Source: Brachypterus glaber
Taxonomy: Eukaryota > Arthropoda > Insecta > Coleoptera > Kateretidae
NCBI GenBank assembly: GCA_958510825.1
Contig: OY294047.1
Span: 49,893,365-49,957,364 of the forward strand
Length of the DNA: 64,000 nt
Direction: 5' to 3'
Every line of letters starts with the position of its first letter. Within the stretch, counting starts at the first letter, position 1. A program made the translations under genes and the position numbers. A model generated the notes under the pieces. It made no database searches, was not told the DNA's origin, and worked only from the letters and a program-made list of their open reading frames with translations. This document shows, piece by piece, positions 1 through 11,355 of the stretch.

Positions 1-182
1 AACACCCAGTATATCTCATTAAATTCACTTAAATTATTTATATAGGTGGTGTAGTGTCTTTTCTAATTATAATCCTTCCTCTACTCGTATACGGTGGTGA
101 GAAGAATAGATGTATATGGTGGAATCCGAGGGATGCACGTCTGCCTGACACCATTTTAGTTTTCGTCAATATCACTGGTTAA

Positions 183-679
183 AGGCGCTTTTACACTTCA
201 GCGTTTGACGCTGGCGGCATATCCCCACCATTCTGTCCATCAGCTCTCGCCGGCGAGCTCCGCTATTTCCGTTTTCAGTTCAGCGTTTTGCGCTGGCGGC
301 GGCGCATTTGTAGGTTATGTCATTATAAATGTGTGTGTATTCATTTCTTGAATTTCCTGCTGATTTAAACGCACGGTATATACATTGCCCGTAATGGGAC
401 TTTTTAATTTAACAAAACTAGCGCTCATTGTTTGAAAAAAACAACCAACAACGTTATAAAACTTTATAACTTTTCAAAACAACACAACCTAACCTCAAAA
501 ACGCGGCGTCAAATCGCGCGAAGTTCAAAAAATTCAACTTCAGCGTCGACCGTTGGCGGTAGAAAAGTGGGGTTGAAGAGATAGGGGAATAGAACCAATC
601 AGATTACTTAACGAGAGAGATAGTTGTAGTCTCTGTCAACGAGCTAACGCTGCGTCAATCGCCGAACTGTAAAATCCGC
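183..679. mobile_element. MITE with TTAA target duplication (piggyBac-like)
   Basis: TTAA is present at 179-182 and at 680-683. The ends are imperfect inverted repeats of about 30 bp: AGGCGCTTTTACACTTC on the left against AGCGGATTTTACAGTTC read from the right. The termini repeat an internal CAGCG..GCTGGCGG motif, making this a GC-rich patch in AT-rich DNA. No open frame is present. The TTAA duplication suggests mobilisation by a piggyBac-type transposase; the family is not known to me. Confidence 0.65.
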
Positions 680-750
680 TTAAAAAATTCAACTTAACTA
701 CTTAAAAGCAATAAGAAAAAAATATGTGTTTTTATCTAGACCACATAATC

Positions 751-1087
751 AGTAGCCGGCGTATTTCCAGTTGTAGTCCAGTATTCAGGTGAATAAAAGA
801 GGCTTTACCTGAATATAAATCAGGGAGTTTTGATTTTCGGTTTATTGGGTAGGGTTAATGACCGTAGAACGTATTTTTGGCTTTAATTGGCACCAACGCG
901 TAGTTTGCAGTCAATAGAAAAGGATATAAATCAATAACATTTCACACAGAATTCACAGAAACTATAGTAGTATAGTATTATAATATTATCCACATTATGT
1001 GCAGTACCCGGCGTATTTCCAGTTATAGTCCAGTCTTCAAGTTAATAAAAGAGGCTTTACCAAGAAATAATTCAGGGAGTTTAGATT
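751..1087 (+). repeat. Direct repeat, two diverged ~85-bp copies
   Basis: Positions 751-840 and 1000-1087 share CGGCGTATTTCCAGTT, AATAAAAGAGGCTTTACC and TCAGGGAGTTT in the same order and orientation, separated by about 160 bp. It looks like an old local duplication or two insertions of a short element. Confidence 0.7.
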
Positions 1088-1377
1088 TTTGTCTCTGTGT
1101 GTAAAAGGTGTTAAGGAAAGGAATAAGGAAAGGTACTTTAGTTAAAGGAGAAACCGAGGTCACCTTGAAACACATAGTGACCTTGGATATCCGGAAACGG
1201 AAAACACCAAACGGTTCAAAATTTCAAAGATCCGATAAAATGCCTGCAGGCAAATTTTAATTATAAAAGTTTGTCAAACGTGCACTATATTTTGTATGTT
1301 GGTTTTAATAAACTTAATACCGTTCGCGCTAAGTTTAAGATATAGTTTTGGAGTTATAATCTAGCCAGCTGGTTATA

Positions 1378-1605
1378 CACTGTAAAAAATAAATATGTGA
1401 TTACACACATTACATATAATTCTGCACGTAAATGTGATTCAATGCAAACACATGTAAAATTTATTAGATTTTACATGTAATTTTACAATTTTAAAATTTC
1501 ATATGCACATTACATGTAAAATTACATGTATAATCTAGTAAATTTTACAGATTTCACTGTAAAAATAAATATGTAAATTTACATTTACAATTTACATCGA
1601 AGAAA
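1378..1605. mobile_element. Possible self-similar MITE starting CACTGTAAAAA
   Basis: After TA at 1376-1377 the sequence starts CACTGTAAAAAATAAAT and then consists largely of iterations, in both orientations, of TTACATGTAAAATTT-like motifs. CACTGTAAAAATAAATATG recurs near 1554. A matching right terminus was not found, so the right boundary is approximate. Confidence 0.4.
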
Positions 1606-2003
1606 CATCTAAGAAAGTCGGATAAGTATTAAGTAGTCATTAGATTCTTATATTAACATATGTAAGCATATGTTTGGTGGCTCGCTACCCAAATAGCAAA
1701 CATACTGCCTATTTGTATTTGTTACGTCTCCAAATAATAGTGTGTGGTTCTAAATTAATGTCTTAGATAATTACGTTTAACACGTTATTCTAAAATTTGC
1801 TGATTTCTGACGACCCCATTTTTTTTCGGGGGCTCTGTGGAACAAAAATCTTTATTTAGAAAAATGGCGAAGGCGCACTTACGATTGGAAAGTGCACGGG
1901 CATAAATTTGATCTGTTTTGTTGATGCAGCTAGTTTATGGTATAATTTAGAAAAATATGTTTACAAGGAGTTTGTTTACCTCAGCCAGTAATATAAAATA
2001 ATG

Positions 2004-2203
2004 NNNNNNNNNNNNNNNNNNNNNNNNNNNNNNNNNNNNNNNNNNNNNNNNNNNNNNNNNNNNNNNNNNNNNNNNNNNNNNNNNNNNNNNNNNNNNNNNN
2101 NNNNNNNNNNNNNNNNNNNNNNNNNNNNNNNNNNNNNNNNNNNNNNNNNNNNNNNNNNNNNNNNNNNNNNNNNNNNNNNNNNNNNNNNNNNNNNNNNNNN
2201 NNN
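2004..2203. other. Assembly gap of 200 N
   Basis: A run of N with the round length of a placeholder, next to T-rich homopolymer tracts from 2204 to about 2300 that probably broke the assembly. Confidence 0.99.
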
Positions 2204-2764
2204 TTTTTTTTGAGGTGATGACCTTATTTTTCTTTTTTTTTGACTTTTTTTAGTCTTTATTTTTCAGGGGTAAGTTTTTTTTTTCGAGGTGAGGACCTTT
2301 TTTTTTTAGTCAATTAAATTTTTTTTCAGTTCAGGGGTTTTTCAAAATTCCTGATAAAAGTTGGGAAAATCCTTACCATTTAGTTTGGACTTAAAAAAAA
2401 ACTATTAATAACAACTAAGCTACTGCCCTTTGAAGATTTCAAATATTGCATGCTATTTCTAATCCACTCCGTATATTAAACTTCAGTTTAAATCTCTAAA
2501 GGTAGCATAATTCTTTTAAAAAGCGCCCCGCGGACCTAAATTAAAAGTCCTAAGTGTATCCATAACAGTTTTGAACTAAACTTTTGCACTTTTTAAAGAA
2601 TAAATGGGTAATTATTTTTTCACTCAGAGTCTCAGACAGCTAATGATGTTATTTAGGATTGTTTAAACAGTTTTTACGAAGTAAAAAGTTATTGTAAGTT
2701 TAAGAAAGATCCAGGGAATTATAAAAGTATTTTTTCCACGATTGGCTTAAAATATGCACACTTT

Positions 2765-3240
2765 TGTCAAACAGTTCTGGTTCTAGTTCTAGTTCTAATA
2801 CTAGTTCTAGTTCTAGTTCTAGTTCAAATTCAAGTTCAAGTTCAAGTTCAAGTTCAAGTTCAAGTTCAGTTTTAAGTTCAAGTTCAAATTCAAGTTCAAG
2901 TTCAAGTCCAAGTTCAAGTCCAAGTTGAAGTTCAAGTTCAAGTTCAAGTTCAAGTTGATGTTCTAGTTCTAGTCCTAGTTCTTGTTCTAGTTCTAGTTCT
3001 AGTTCTAGTTCTAGTTCTAGTTCTAGTTCTAGTTCTAGTTCTAGTTCTAGTTCTAGTTCTAGTTCTAGTTCTAGTTCTAGTTCTAGTTCTAGTTCTAGTT
3101 CTAGTTCTAGTTCTAGTTCTAGTTCTAGTTCTAGTTCTAGTTCTAGTTCTAGTTCTAGTTCTAGTTCTAGTTCTAGTTCTAGTTCTAGTTCTAGTTCTAG
3201 TTCTAATTCTAGTTCTAGTTCTAGTTCTAGTTCTAGTTCT

Positions 3241-3242
<2 letters not shown>
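2765..3242 (+). repeat. Hexanucleotide satellite AGTTCT / AGTTCA
   Basis: About 80 near-perfect hexamers: an AGTTCT block, then AGTTCA with occasional AGTCCA, then a long pure AGTTCT block from about 2957 to 3240. The block structure shows that a single-base variant was amplified within the array. It creates a spurious Arg-Thr open frame on the minus strand. Confidence 0.95.

Positions 3243-3273
<31 letters not shown>
3241..3273 (+). repeat. (GA)n microsatellite
   Basis: AGAGAAAGAGAGAG and so on, directly continuing from the hexamer array. Confidence 0.95.
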
Positions 3274-3277
<4 letters not shown>

Positions 3278-3552
3278 ATTTTTAAATGTGGCCGCTGTTC
3301 CCATGTTAAATCGTATATGCGATTTAAATTTATTTTTTTAAACCCGTTTAATAATAGGTAATTTTTTTTTTCCACGACTGGCTTAAAATACACACACTTT
3401 GTGAAACAGTTCTAGATCTAGTTCTAGAGAGAGGGGAAGAGGAAAAGAAATAGAGAGAGGGGGATTGTTAAATGTGGCTGCTGTTCCGCTGTTGAAGTCG
3501 TATACTCGGGTCTAAATGTATTTTTCTCAAATCCGGTTAATCATAGGTAAGC

Positions 3553-4329
3553 CATATTTTTTTGTAATTTTATATGTTTTGTACATTCTAATTTTTTGAC
3601 TAGTCAAAAATGCTTATTTTAAACCCGTTAAAATCTACTAAATCTTTATTACGAAACAGTCTTTTTTTAGTTTCTAATTTAATATTCTAATTGTAAAAAG
3701 CCAATGCGGCGACAAAAAACGGCAAAAAACGGCAAAAAACTTTTTTTCCCACTAATGCAATTTCAACATTGCAAATGTATTGTTGCTAAATATCCTGGCC
3801 AAAGTTCTTTAATTGATTCTGGGACAGAAACGGAACGAACGTGTTCGCTGCCATTAACTTTGTTGATTTAATGGACGGGGTGAGGCATAATGGGATACAA
3901 AGTATCTATTAAGTCATTTTCTCCCATTGTCCCCGGGTAATACATTGTGTTAAAGCTTATTAAATTATCGTTTTGACCAAATAATTTTTATTAAAAAAAA
4001 ATTTTGAAAGCGCTGAATTTAAATTTTTTTTTGTTGTTAAAAAAATTCGACTTTATTAGATTTTGTTTTGAAATTTTTATGCATATAATTTAAAAGTAGT
4101 TTAAAGAAAAAGTTTTTTTTTTTAATTAATAAATATATCAAATAAACACCATTTTCCGTTCTCATTAAGCTCCTATAACTTTTTTTTATATTGAAGTATT
4201 TACCGTGCATTTTTTAGTTCATATTTTTGATGCTCAGAACGTGAAATTTTCTCTTAAACTGCAATTTTCTCGAGAACGGTTGGCTCTACAGTATTACATA
4301 AAGAGTACATTTTTGTGTATTTTTAATTA
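3553..4329. other. AT-rich intronic DNA, nothing recognised
   Basis: Homopolymer A and T runs, no open frame of note, and no repeat recognised elsewhere in the window apart from a short triplicated GGCAAAAAAC near 3720. Confidence 0.6.
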
Positions 4330-4331
4330 TA

Positions 4332-5052
4332 CAGTGCGGTCCAAAAGTCACCCCCCCCCCTCCTTTTAACTTTTGAACGAGTTGAGATATCGACTTAAAA
4401 TTTAGAACTTAAATAAGACAACTTAAACTATCTTTTAGCATATATTTGATATTTTCAGCTCTTAAAATGTGGGCAGGGGGACATGGGGGGACTTTTTTTT
4501 AAATGGAAAGGGGGGTCGTGTGATATATCATTTTAAAGCTTATAAAATTTTCTATTTAAACTAACATTTTTAAATTTTTTAAAAATGTTTTTTAAGGTTT
4601 TGATTTTTCAATTTTTTGTGCTAAAACATTCGATTTTTTATGTTTTTTTTTTTATAAATTTTTATTTATGTCAACTAAAATTAGTTTAAAAGTATAATTA
4701 ACATTTTTTATGATGAAATTAGGCATTTTTGAAAAATTATTTGTTTTTTTTTTAGATGAATTTTGACATTAATACCCATTTTCAACCCCATTTTAAACCC
4801 AAAAAATTTTATTTTTTTAAATTTAAAAATATGGAGTTAAATGGAGAATTTAAAATAATGTATTACACGACCCCCCTTTCCATTTAAAAAAATGTGCCCC
4901 CATGCCCCCCTGCCCACATTTTAGGAGCTGAAAGTATTAAATATATGCTAAAAGATAGTTTAAGTTGTCTTATTCAAAAGTTCCAAATTTGAAGTCGATA
5001 TCTCAACTGGTTCAAAAGTTAAGAGGGGGGGGGTGACTTTTGGACCGCTCTG
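4332..5052. mobile_element. Fold-back MITE, CAGTGCGGTCC family, copy 1
   Basis: Flanked by TA on both sides (4330-4331 and 5053-5054). The arms are long inverted repeats beginning CAGTGCGGTCCAAAAGTC, then a poly-C run, TTTTGAAC.AGTTGAGATATC and further in GTCGTGTGATA.ATCATTTT. The two arms are complementary over most of their length, so the single strand would form one long hairpin. No open frame. TA duplication and CAGTG ends suggest the Tc1/mariner superfamily. Close relatives lie at 61949-62650 and 42812-43263. Confidence 0.8.
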
Positions 5053-5354
5053 TATATTAATATTTTATTGAAAAAATGTCAATTTAGGGATAAAAAGTTT
5101 GCCCCCTCCCAATTCGCACGACCCTGGTTAAAATTACCAAATAAAAATTACATGAAATGATAGCCTTTATCAATGCAGGCATGTGCAAAAAATCATTTAC
5201 TGCATTTCCCAAATACTTAAAAAAAAATAATTTTCAAAAAAAAAAATAACAAAAAAAATTAGGTACATATTTTTAAAAAATCTTATTTGAAAAACTAAAA
5301 ATTATTGAAAAAAAAATTAAAAAAAAAGTTTTCAATTCAATTCAATTACGTTAA

Positions 5355-5689
5355 TTGGAAATTTCTTTAAGCTTTTTTCGATTTTTTAAAAAGTTTAACC
5401 CCCCCATAACTTTTGTTTTTGTTTTTGGGGGGATGACTTTCAAAAACAATATGGATCTTCCCCTCGTAGAACTTTTTTTTCCTGAAAATTTTAAGTCGAT
5501 TGGATTATTCGTTCTTGAGTTACCGTGCTCACAAAAATCGTGGCATCAGACGGACAGACAGACAGATGGACGGACGGACCGACATTTGAAAAAAAATTGC
5601 TTTTTTTTTTTCATAAATCGAATTTATATCCAAGAATTTTTCTTTGGACGATTTTTTTTTAAATTCGAAACTAGCGTACAATAATTCTA
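5355..5689 (+). repeat. Dispersed repeat with GACGGACAGAC motif, copy 1
   Basis: Shares with 18226-18540, and more distantly with 31365-31688, 33065-33388 and 34765-35098, this order: T-rich start, TTTAACCCCCC, a GACTTTCAAA segment, TTTTTCCTGAAAATTT, GTTCTTGAGTTA.CGTG, CATCAGACGGACAGAC, TTTATATCCAAGA, and a CTA.CGTA.AAT..TTCTAG end. The translated DRQTDGRTD peptide is a by-product of the GACGGACA motif. Confidence 0.7.
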
Positions 5690-5695
5690 GCACAG

Positions 5696-7628
5696 CACGG
5701 TGCGGTGGTGCGACAGTTTAAATCAACTTCAAATTACCCCATTTATGTTTCTATACGGCGATTCTATGATACTTTAGGATGATTTAAACCAAAAATAAAA
5801 AAAAATCTATCGAGCACATTTTTTTTATTAAACAAAAACCCCGTATGATTTGAAAACAAAACTTCAAATAGCGCCATATCCATAAAAACAAAAGGAAATC
5901 AGTTTCAGATCAACAGTAAATTTTTAGCCTACTATTAAAAGATTTAAAATGTTAAGTTTCAGAAATATTCCAATATGGACGTCATCAGACCGCCATGTTG
6001 TGTTTATGAAAAATGGACAATTAACTTGTATATGACTTTTCACTAAATATTTACTCAAATTATTATTATTTTTTTGTTTCGTTTTGTTTAATATACGTGA
6101 ACTGCAAAATATTCGTCATAAAAAAATTAAATTTATAATAAAAAACCCCTTATACTGGGTGACACAAGAAGTATTGCCTACGAATTATCTCCGTAACTAT
6201 AAAAGATAACTTTTTGAAATTTACAGAACTTGTATGAACCGTAAATACCCCCATTTTAGCTTGGTCATTATAAAAATATCACTTCCGGTCTAAGCGGAAG
6301 TGATACCAACTTTAATTTTTAAATGGAACCCTTTACATTTTCTTACATATTTAGATTCGTATTTAAATTCTATTTTCATTCTCAATATTGGTGTTAAATA
6401 TGGCGCCACAGGAGACATTTTACATAAAAACAACATGGCGGTCCTATGACTTCCATATTGGAATATTTCTGAAACTTTTCATTTCAAATCTTTTAATAGT
6501 AGGCTAAAAATTTACTGTTTATCTGAAACTGATTGTCTTTTGTTTTTTTTTTTTGAAAATGGCGTTATGTTAATTTTTTTTAATCATCAACTTTAACGCC
6601 ATTTTGTGCTAAATTTCTAAATGAATCGACCTATTATTGATTTCACTAGATCAAAAACTCAGGTATACTCAAGAAAAACGTAGAAATACTCTAATAGCGT
6701 TGGCCCTTTTCGGGGAAAATGTCCATATTCCCTTGGGATTTAATAAGCTCCCAACGGAATATGGCCATTTTCCCAAACAATTTCCAACCCTATTAGGGTG
6801 TTTGTACTTTTTTCTTGTAGAGTATACCTGAGTTTTTAATTTAGCGAAATCAAAAAAAGGTCGTTTCCTTTAAAAAATTTAGCACAAAATGGCGTTTAAG
6901 TTGATGATTTGAAAACAAAACTTCAAAATAGCGCCATATCCATAAAAACAAAAGGAAATCAGTTTCAGATCAACAGTAAATTTTTAGCCTACTATTAAAA
7001 GATTTAAAATGTTAAGTTTCAGAAATATTCCAATATGGACGTCATCAGACCGCCATGTTGTGTTTATGAAAAATGGATCCTGTGGCGCCATCTTTAATGC
7101 AAATATCGACTTTTTAAATACGCATCTATAAATGTAAGCAAATATATAGGTTTCCATTTAAAAATCAAAAGTTGGTATCACTTCCGCTAAGACAGGAAAT
7201 GATTTTTTTATAATGACCATGATAAAATGGGGGTATTAACGGTTCATACAAGCTCTGTAAATTTCAAAAAGTTATCTGTTATCTTTTATAGTTACGGAGA
7301 TAATTCGTAGGCAATACTTCTTGTATCATCCGTTATAAGGGGTTTTTTATTATTAATTATTTTTTTTATGAAAATTATTTGCAGTTCACGTATATTGAAC
7401 AAAATAAAACAAAAAAAAAATAATAATAGTTTGAGTAAATATTTAGTGAATAGTCAAATACAAGGTAAGTGTCCAACATACGGGGTTTTTGCTTAATAAA
7501 AAAAAATGTGCTCGATAGATTTTTTTTATTTTTGGTTAAAATCATACTAACGTCTCATAGAATCGTCGTATGGAAACAGAAATGGGGTAATTTGAAGTTG
7601 ATTTAAACCGTCGCACCACCGCACCGTG
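5696..7628. mobile_element. Large composite fold-back element (nested inverted repeats)
   Basis: The outer ends CACGGTGCGGTGGTGCGAC (5696) and its complement (ending 7628) start arms of about 900 bp. Inside them a second inverted pair (6158-6310 and 7185-7330) carries ACTTCCG.CTAAG and ACGGAGATAATTCGTAGGC. A third pair (about 6412-6620 and 6870-7076) carries CAACATGGCGGTC. The innermost pair at 6650-6680 and 6808-6840 shares CTCAGGTATACTC. An extra 165-bp copy of the third segment sits at 5850-6015, in the left arm only. No transposase frame. The 64-codon frame at the centre is not convincing. Confidence 0.75.
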
Positions 7629-7980
7629 ACAGGCGCTGTAAATAATATAATAATTATACTTATTTCATTATGTCGCACCCTATAATAAAGTACACGGACT
7701 TTTATTAGCAGGAAAATTAATGACTTTGGTCATATAATTGTAACCGCGTTGACACTAAAAATGAGAAAAACGACATCCTCAAATGAAAACTTTTCTATCA
7801 GGTTTTTATAAGAAAATAAAAATAATTAAAACATATATGTATATGACTAACATTGTATCTAGCTGAAAACTTCAAGTATATTTTTTTTTAATGCAATCGT
7901 AGAAAAAACAGTGTGTATAACTCTTGTAGAAGTAAACTGAAAAAAAAACTCATGTAGTTTATTACGTCTTGGCAGAAAAA

Positions 7981-8015
7981 ATGCCGTGATTGGCTTACAA
8001 GACCAATCACGGCAT
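7981..8015. repeat. Perfect hairpin, 13-bp stem
   Basis: ATGCCGTGATTGG and its exact complement are separated by nine bases. No neighbouring element explains it. Confidence 0.85.
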
Positions 8016-8340
8016 CGCATTGTTATGTTTTATGCTCTTATGCAAGCTTCTGAATAGGCCTTAAAGCTGCCATCTCTAGAATGCATTATATACTAAAACC
8101 TTGTTCATTATAATTTTGTATGTACACTAATTCTCTAAAGCATAGGCGCTAGAGTACTACAGAACACCCATTAAATTAAGTTCACAGGCTTCTTTGCAAA
8201 GTGGTCTTTAGCAGTTGTTAACCACTTCAATTTAGAAGATTTGCAGACGTCATTATAATACATCTACATCATGCTCACGTATCGTCTTATGACGTAGGGG
8301 AGAATAGTCCACTAGGGTGGACCTTATACATGTTCTTTTT

Positions 8341-8520
8341 ATTAACCGACTTCCAAAAAAGGAGGAGGTTATCAATTCGACGTGTGACTTTGTTTTTTTT
8401 TATGTTTGTTCCCGCATTACTTTGGAACGGATGAACAGAATTTGATGAAACCTTTTGCAACTTAAAGAGGATATTCCTGAAGTGGTCCCGTTTTAATTTG
8501 ACTCTCGGATAATGCCGGGT
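8341..8520 (+). repeat. Dispersed insect repeat with CTTCCAAAAAAGGAGGAGG
   Basis: The stretch ACCGACTTCCAAAAAAGG..GGTTATCAATTCGA followed by a T run and TATGTTTGTTCC is a phrase I recall as recurrent in many insect genomes. The downstream CATTACTTTGGAACGGATGA and GAATTTGATGAAACC continue it. The element class is unknown to me. Confidence 0.5.
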
Positions 8521-9113
8521 AAGCCGGATAATCATAAATGTAATAGTTTTAACGCAATTTCACTTAAAACCGGCTTAATTTGGTTCTAATACCAACCAAA
8601 TTTTTGGAAAATGATCGGACAACTCGGATAAGTCGGATAACTTGATTAAGGGGTCACTTAAATATTACGGCAGACTAAAAATCTTTTAAATGCCACTAAA
8701 CTTGATTCTGTGGACCTGCAATATTAAAATACCATGAGAAAATTATAAAATTATACCATAAGGCGTTATTTGATTATTACTTAACGGTTACAGTTTTACA
8801 AAGATTTTATTTAGTATTTCGTTTAATATAAGGTTGGTTGGACTCTTGGGCGCTGAAAAAAAATAGCACTAAATGTATTTTTTAGAAATTTATCTTTAAG
8901 ATACAACGCACTAATAGAGCGTTCTGACATCAGCAGCTTGCCGAGATGGAAGGACAACTATAATTTTCCTTATTTTGTTTGTGAAATGAATTTTTTTACT
9001 GTATATAAAAAAATATTTTGCTTAAGGAAATTGTTTTCGTGTATTTTTCGCCAAGCAATATATTTTTTTAATACAGTAAAAAAATTATCGATAATTCAAC
9101 ATGCACTTATGAT

Positions 9114-9378
9114 ATGGGAGATTTAGCTCAGCGGTCAATGCCATCGATATAGCCTGACACTGATCTAATGATCGTGAGTTCAAACCTCACTGGCACCGAT
9201 TGCCTTTTTCAGATAATTAATAATTGAAATTTGGCGAAGGCGTACTCCCTAGATATATTGGTTCGAAAGTCAATTAAAGCCGGTGGTTCCCTCTACTATT
9301 AGCCCACACAAGTCCTGGACTTAGGGGATGCTTAATTAAGTAGAATAGTACGAGGTTAAAAACAAACATAAACATATA
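9114..9378 (+). mobile_element. tRNA-derived SINE, copy 1
   Basis: A tRNA-like head at about 9117-9197 has a box A-like TAGCTCAGCGG and a box B-like GAGTTCAAACCTC, the spacing expected of an RNA polymerase III promoter. It is followed by a conserved body: TGCCTTTTTCAG, AATTTGGCGAAGGCGTAC, GGTGGTTCCCTCTACTA, CACAAGTCCTGGACTTAGG and ATGCTTAATTAAGTAGA. The same head and body occur at 38281-38553, and the body alone, inverted, at 57268-57352. The cloverleaf is not intact, so this is not a tRNA gene. Confidence 0.85.
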
Positions 9379-10073
9379 CCTACTGAAAATACTTAATTTT
9401 AGCCTCTTATTAGTTAATTTTTAACTGGATAATTTATAATTAGCTTCTTTCAAAGACACTATAAAAGTGCAGTTGCGGTTTTAATGTGATTAAAAAGGTT
9501 ATAGGATGTTTAATCGCGAGTAAACAGCTTGCAGCTGCTTAATCCTTAGGTAAAGTGCTTTAAATGAAATCTGAGAAGTTATTTTATAACATTAAGGAAA
9601 TAATTTAAAGTTATATCTCTACAACTATAAATTTACCCGTTTAAATTGCAAAATAATTTATACATTATTCTGAACGAAACTATTTACTTGAAAGTTAAAA
9701 TATGCAATAAGACAACTGCTAAACTGTAGTTCCTGATAAAATTATACACACAGAAAAATACTCAAAATAAATGAGCTACTTGATTTTAAATATTTCGATT
9801 TTATAGGTCTCTTCCGAGTAAAAAATTTATTGATTATACCCATAATATTTCAAAAAGAAAAATTTTAAAAAATTTTTATTTTAAATTTAGATTTCAAACC
9901 AAAAACTAATAAATTTAGTATACTTTCACTGAAAGTCTTCGATAAAGATATTTTTTGAGAAAATATCATTTGATAAACGTTATAACATTTTTTTTTAAAG
10001 AATAGCGTTATTAATACAATAACATAGTATTCTATATGCGACAACCACAAATTTTACTATAGTAATTACTATA

Positions 10074-10244
10074 CTGGAAATTCAATAAAACCTGCAGTGA
10101 CTCATACCTTTGCTGCTTTCGTATAAGGGGTCCGCCTTTGCGAAGCTTCGACGAAATTACGCGAGTCGCACCCGAACTGGTATGATCTTCGCCTTTTACC
10201 AAACATTCGCAACTGAGTCACTGCAGTTTTTATTGAATATCCAG
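10074..10244. mobile_element. MITE, CTGGAAATTCAATAAAAC family, copy 1
   Basis: About 170 bp with inverted termini of about 30 bp (CTGGAAATTCAATAAAACC and its complement at the right, including CTGCAGTGACT) around a GC-rich core with GCGAAGCTTCGACGAAATT. A second copy lies at 24481-24653 in the opposite orientation. A/T target duplication of TA type is likely. Confidence 0.8.
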
Positions 10245-10379
10245 CATAACTATGACATAAGATAATATGTGTTGTTGTATTTATTATAATTTTATGTTGT
10301 TTGTACTTTTAATTCTACAACTGATTGTTGTATCGTATAACATATTGCAAAATATGGTTGGCGCCTATATTACAACAAC

Positions 10380-10546
10380 ATAGTTTGACGCACGGATCTG
10401 CGGCTACGGGAAATATGTTTGGAATGTGTGTGCAAGTGGGACGCCCGATGTAGGCACGCACGCCTTATAACGCTCTTGACGGAAAGAAGGGAGCGCGAAT
10501 GATTACTCCCCCTTTCGCCGGAGACTTTCTTTTCCGCGGAGAACTC
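10380..10546 (-). repeat. GC-rich ~170-bp dispersed repeat, copy 1
   Basis: On the minus strand it runs ATAGAGTTCTCCGCGG, GAAAGTCTCCGGCG, GGGGGAGTAATCATTCGCGC, CCGTCAAGAGCGTTATAAGG, CGTGCGTGCCTACAT, CCCGTAGCCGCAGATCCG and TGCGTCAAACTATG. Copies at 44303-44471 and 54371-54490 are on the plus strand. Start and end share the short inverted tip ATAGTT/AACTAT. There is no open frame and no tRNA boxes. Confidence 0.75.
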
Positions 10547-11355
10547 TATCAGTGCGATAATTTACAATTATACATCTTATGTAAGTATTTTGTGTTTTCG
10601 AACAAGTTTTTACAAAGATATCATTACCAGAAGTACAAAAAATATATCAATACCAGAAGTACTTGTATTTAATCTAATGGCACATTTGTTATACAAAAAC
10701 TGTGATAGTTCTATTTTGAGTTTTTATGAAAATATATATTTGTTTAAATTCAAATGCAAATAGCTAGAAAATTTTTCTTCGACAATAATAACCCTCATAA
10801 TTTCTTAAAAACAAAGAAAAGTTGTTAAACTTAAGGAGTTCTTTTTTTGAGTGTGGAAACTCTTGAAATGCAAAGCCATGCTTCTCCTAATTAAAGAAAC
10901 TTATCCAGTAAAGGAAAATGTAATCTGATCATAGTAAAACAAATTTCTCAAATTTACCAATACCTATAACATTTTGAATAAGGACTAGGACCCTGAAACT
11001 TTCAACGAAATTTACAGATATTTGTAGAGAATTTACAAAACTTTCATTTCATAGGCGTAGAATAATTTTTGTATAAAACTAAAGTCAATAGTTAAAAAAT
11101 GGTTAAATGATAGAAAATGATAGAAATTACGACGCATAAGAAAGGATTACTTTCAAATGAGAACAAGGAAATTAGAGAATTCTAGAAAAGGTCAGGGTTG
11201 TCTTACTAGAAGTATTCAGACTTGTTCTGGTTGGAGATTTAACTCAAAACAGTATATTAAAGTACTAGTTTCATAACATACGTTTTTAACGCACGAGTAC
11301 AAGTTTAAAAAACTAGCCGCTTGAGGCGAGTTTTCTAAAGTACTCAACTTGTTTC

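Larger units (their letters stand above)
2735..3552 (+). repeat. Tandemly duplicated unit containing the hexamer array
   Basis: Copy 1 (2735-3362) and copy 2 (3363-3552) both run: T-tract, CCACGA(T/C)TGGCTTAAAATA, ACACACTTT, CAGTTCT hexamers, a GA-rich tract, AAATGTGGC(C/T)GCTGTTCC, a TCGTATA segment, then AATCATAGGTAA or its variant. In copy 1 the hexamer part is about 475 bp; in copy 2 it is only about 20 bp. Confidence 0.8.
7629..9113. other. Intronic DNA with one hairpin and one dispersed repeat
   Basis: Apart from the hairpin at 7981-8015 and the repeat near 8341-8520, I see no gene or structured element. The segment is A/T-rich with scattered single-copy sequence. Confidence 0.55.

Noticed and set aside
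2001..2213. 70-codon frame of unknown residues
   Set aside because: It is the assembly gap.
2950..3393. 147-codon minus frame rich in Arg-Thr
   Set aside because: It is the hexanucleotide repeat read in a frame that happens to be open.
8287..8535. 82-codon minus frame
   Set aside because: It overlaps the dispersed CTTCCAAAAAAGG repeat and has no family features.
9117..9197. tRNA gene
   Set aside because: Box A and box B are present but the cloverleaf is broken, and a shared SINE body follows; the same applies at 38283-38365.
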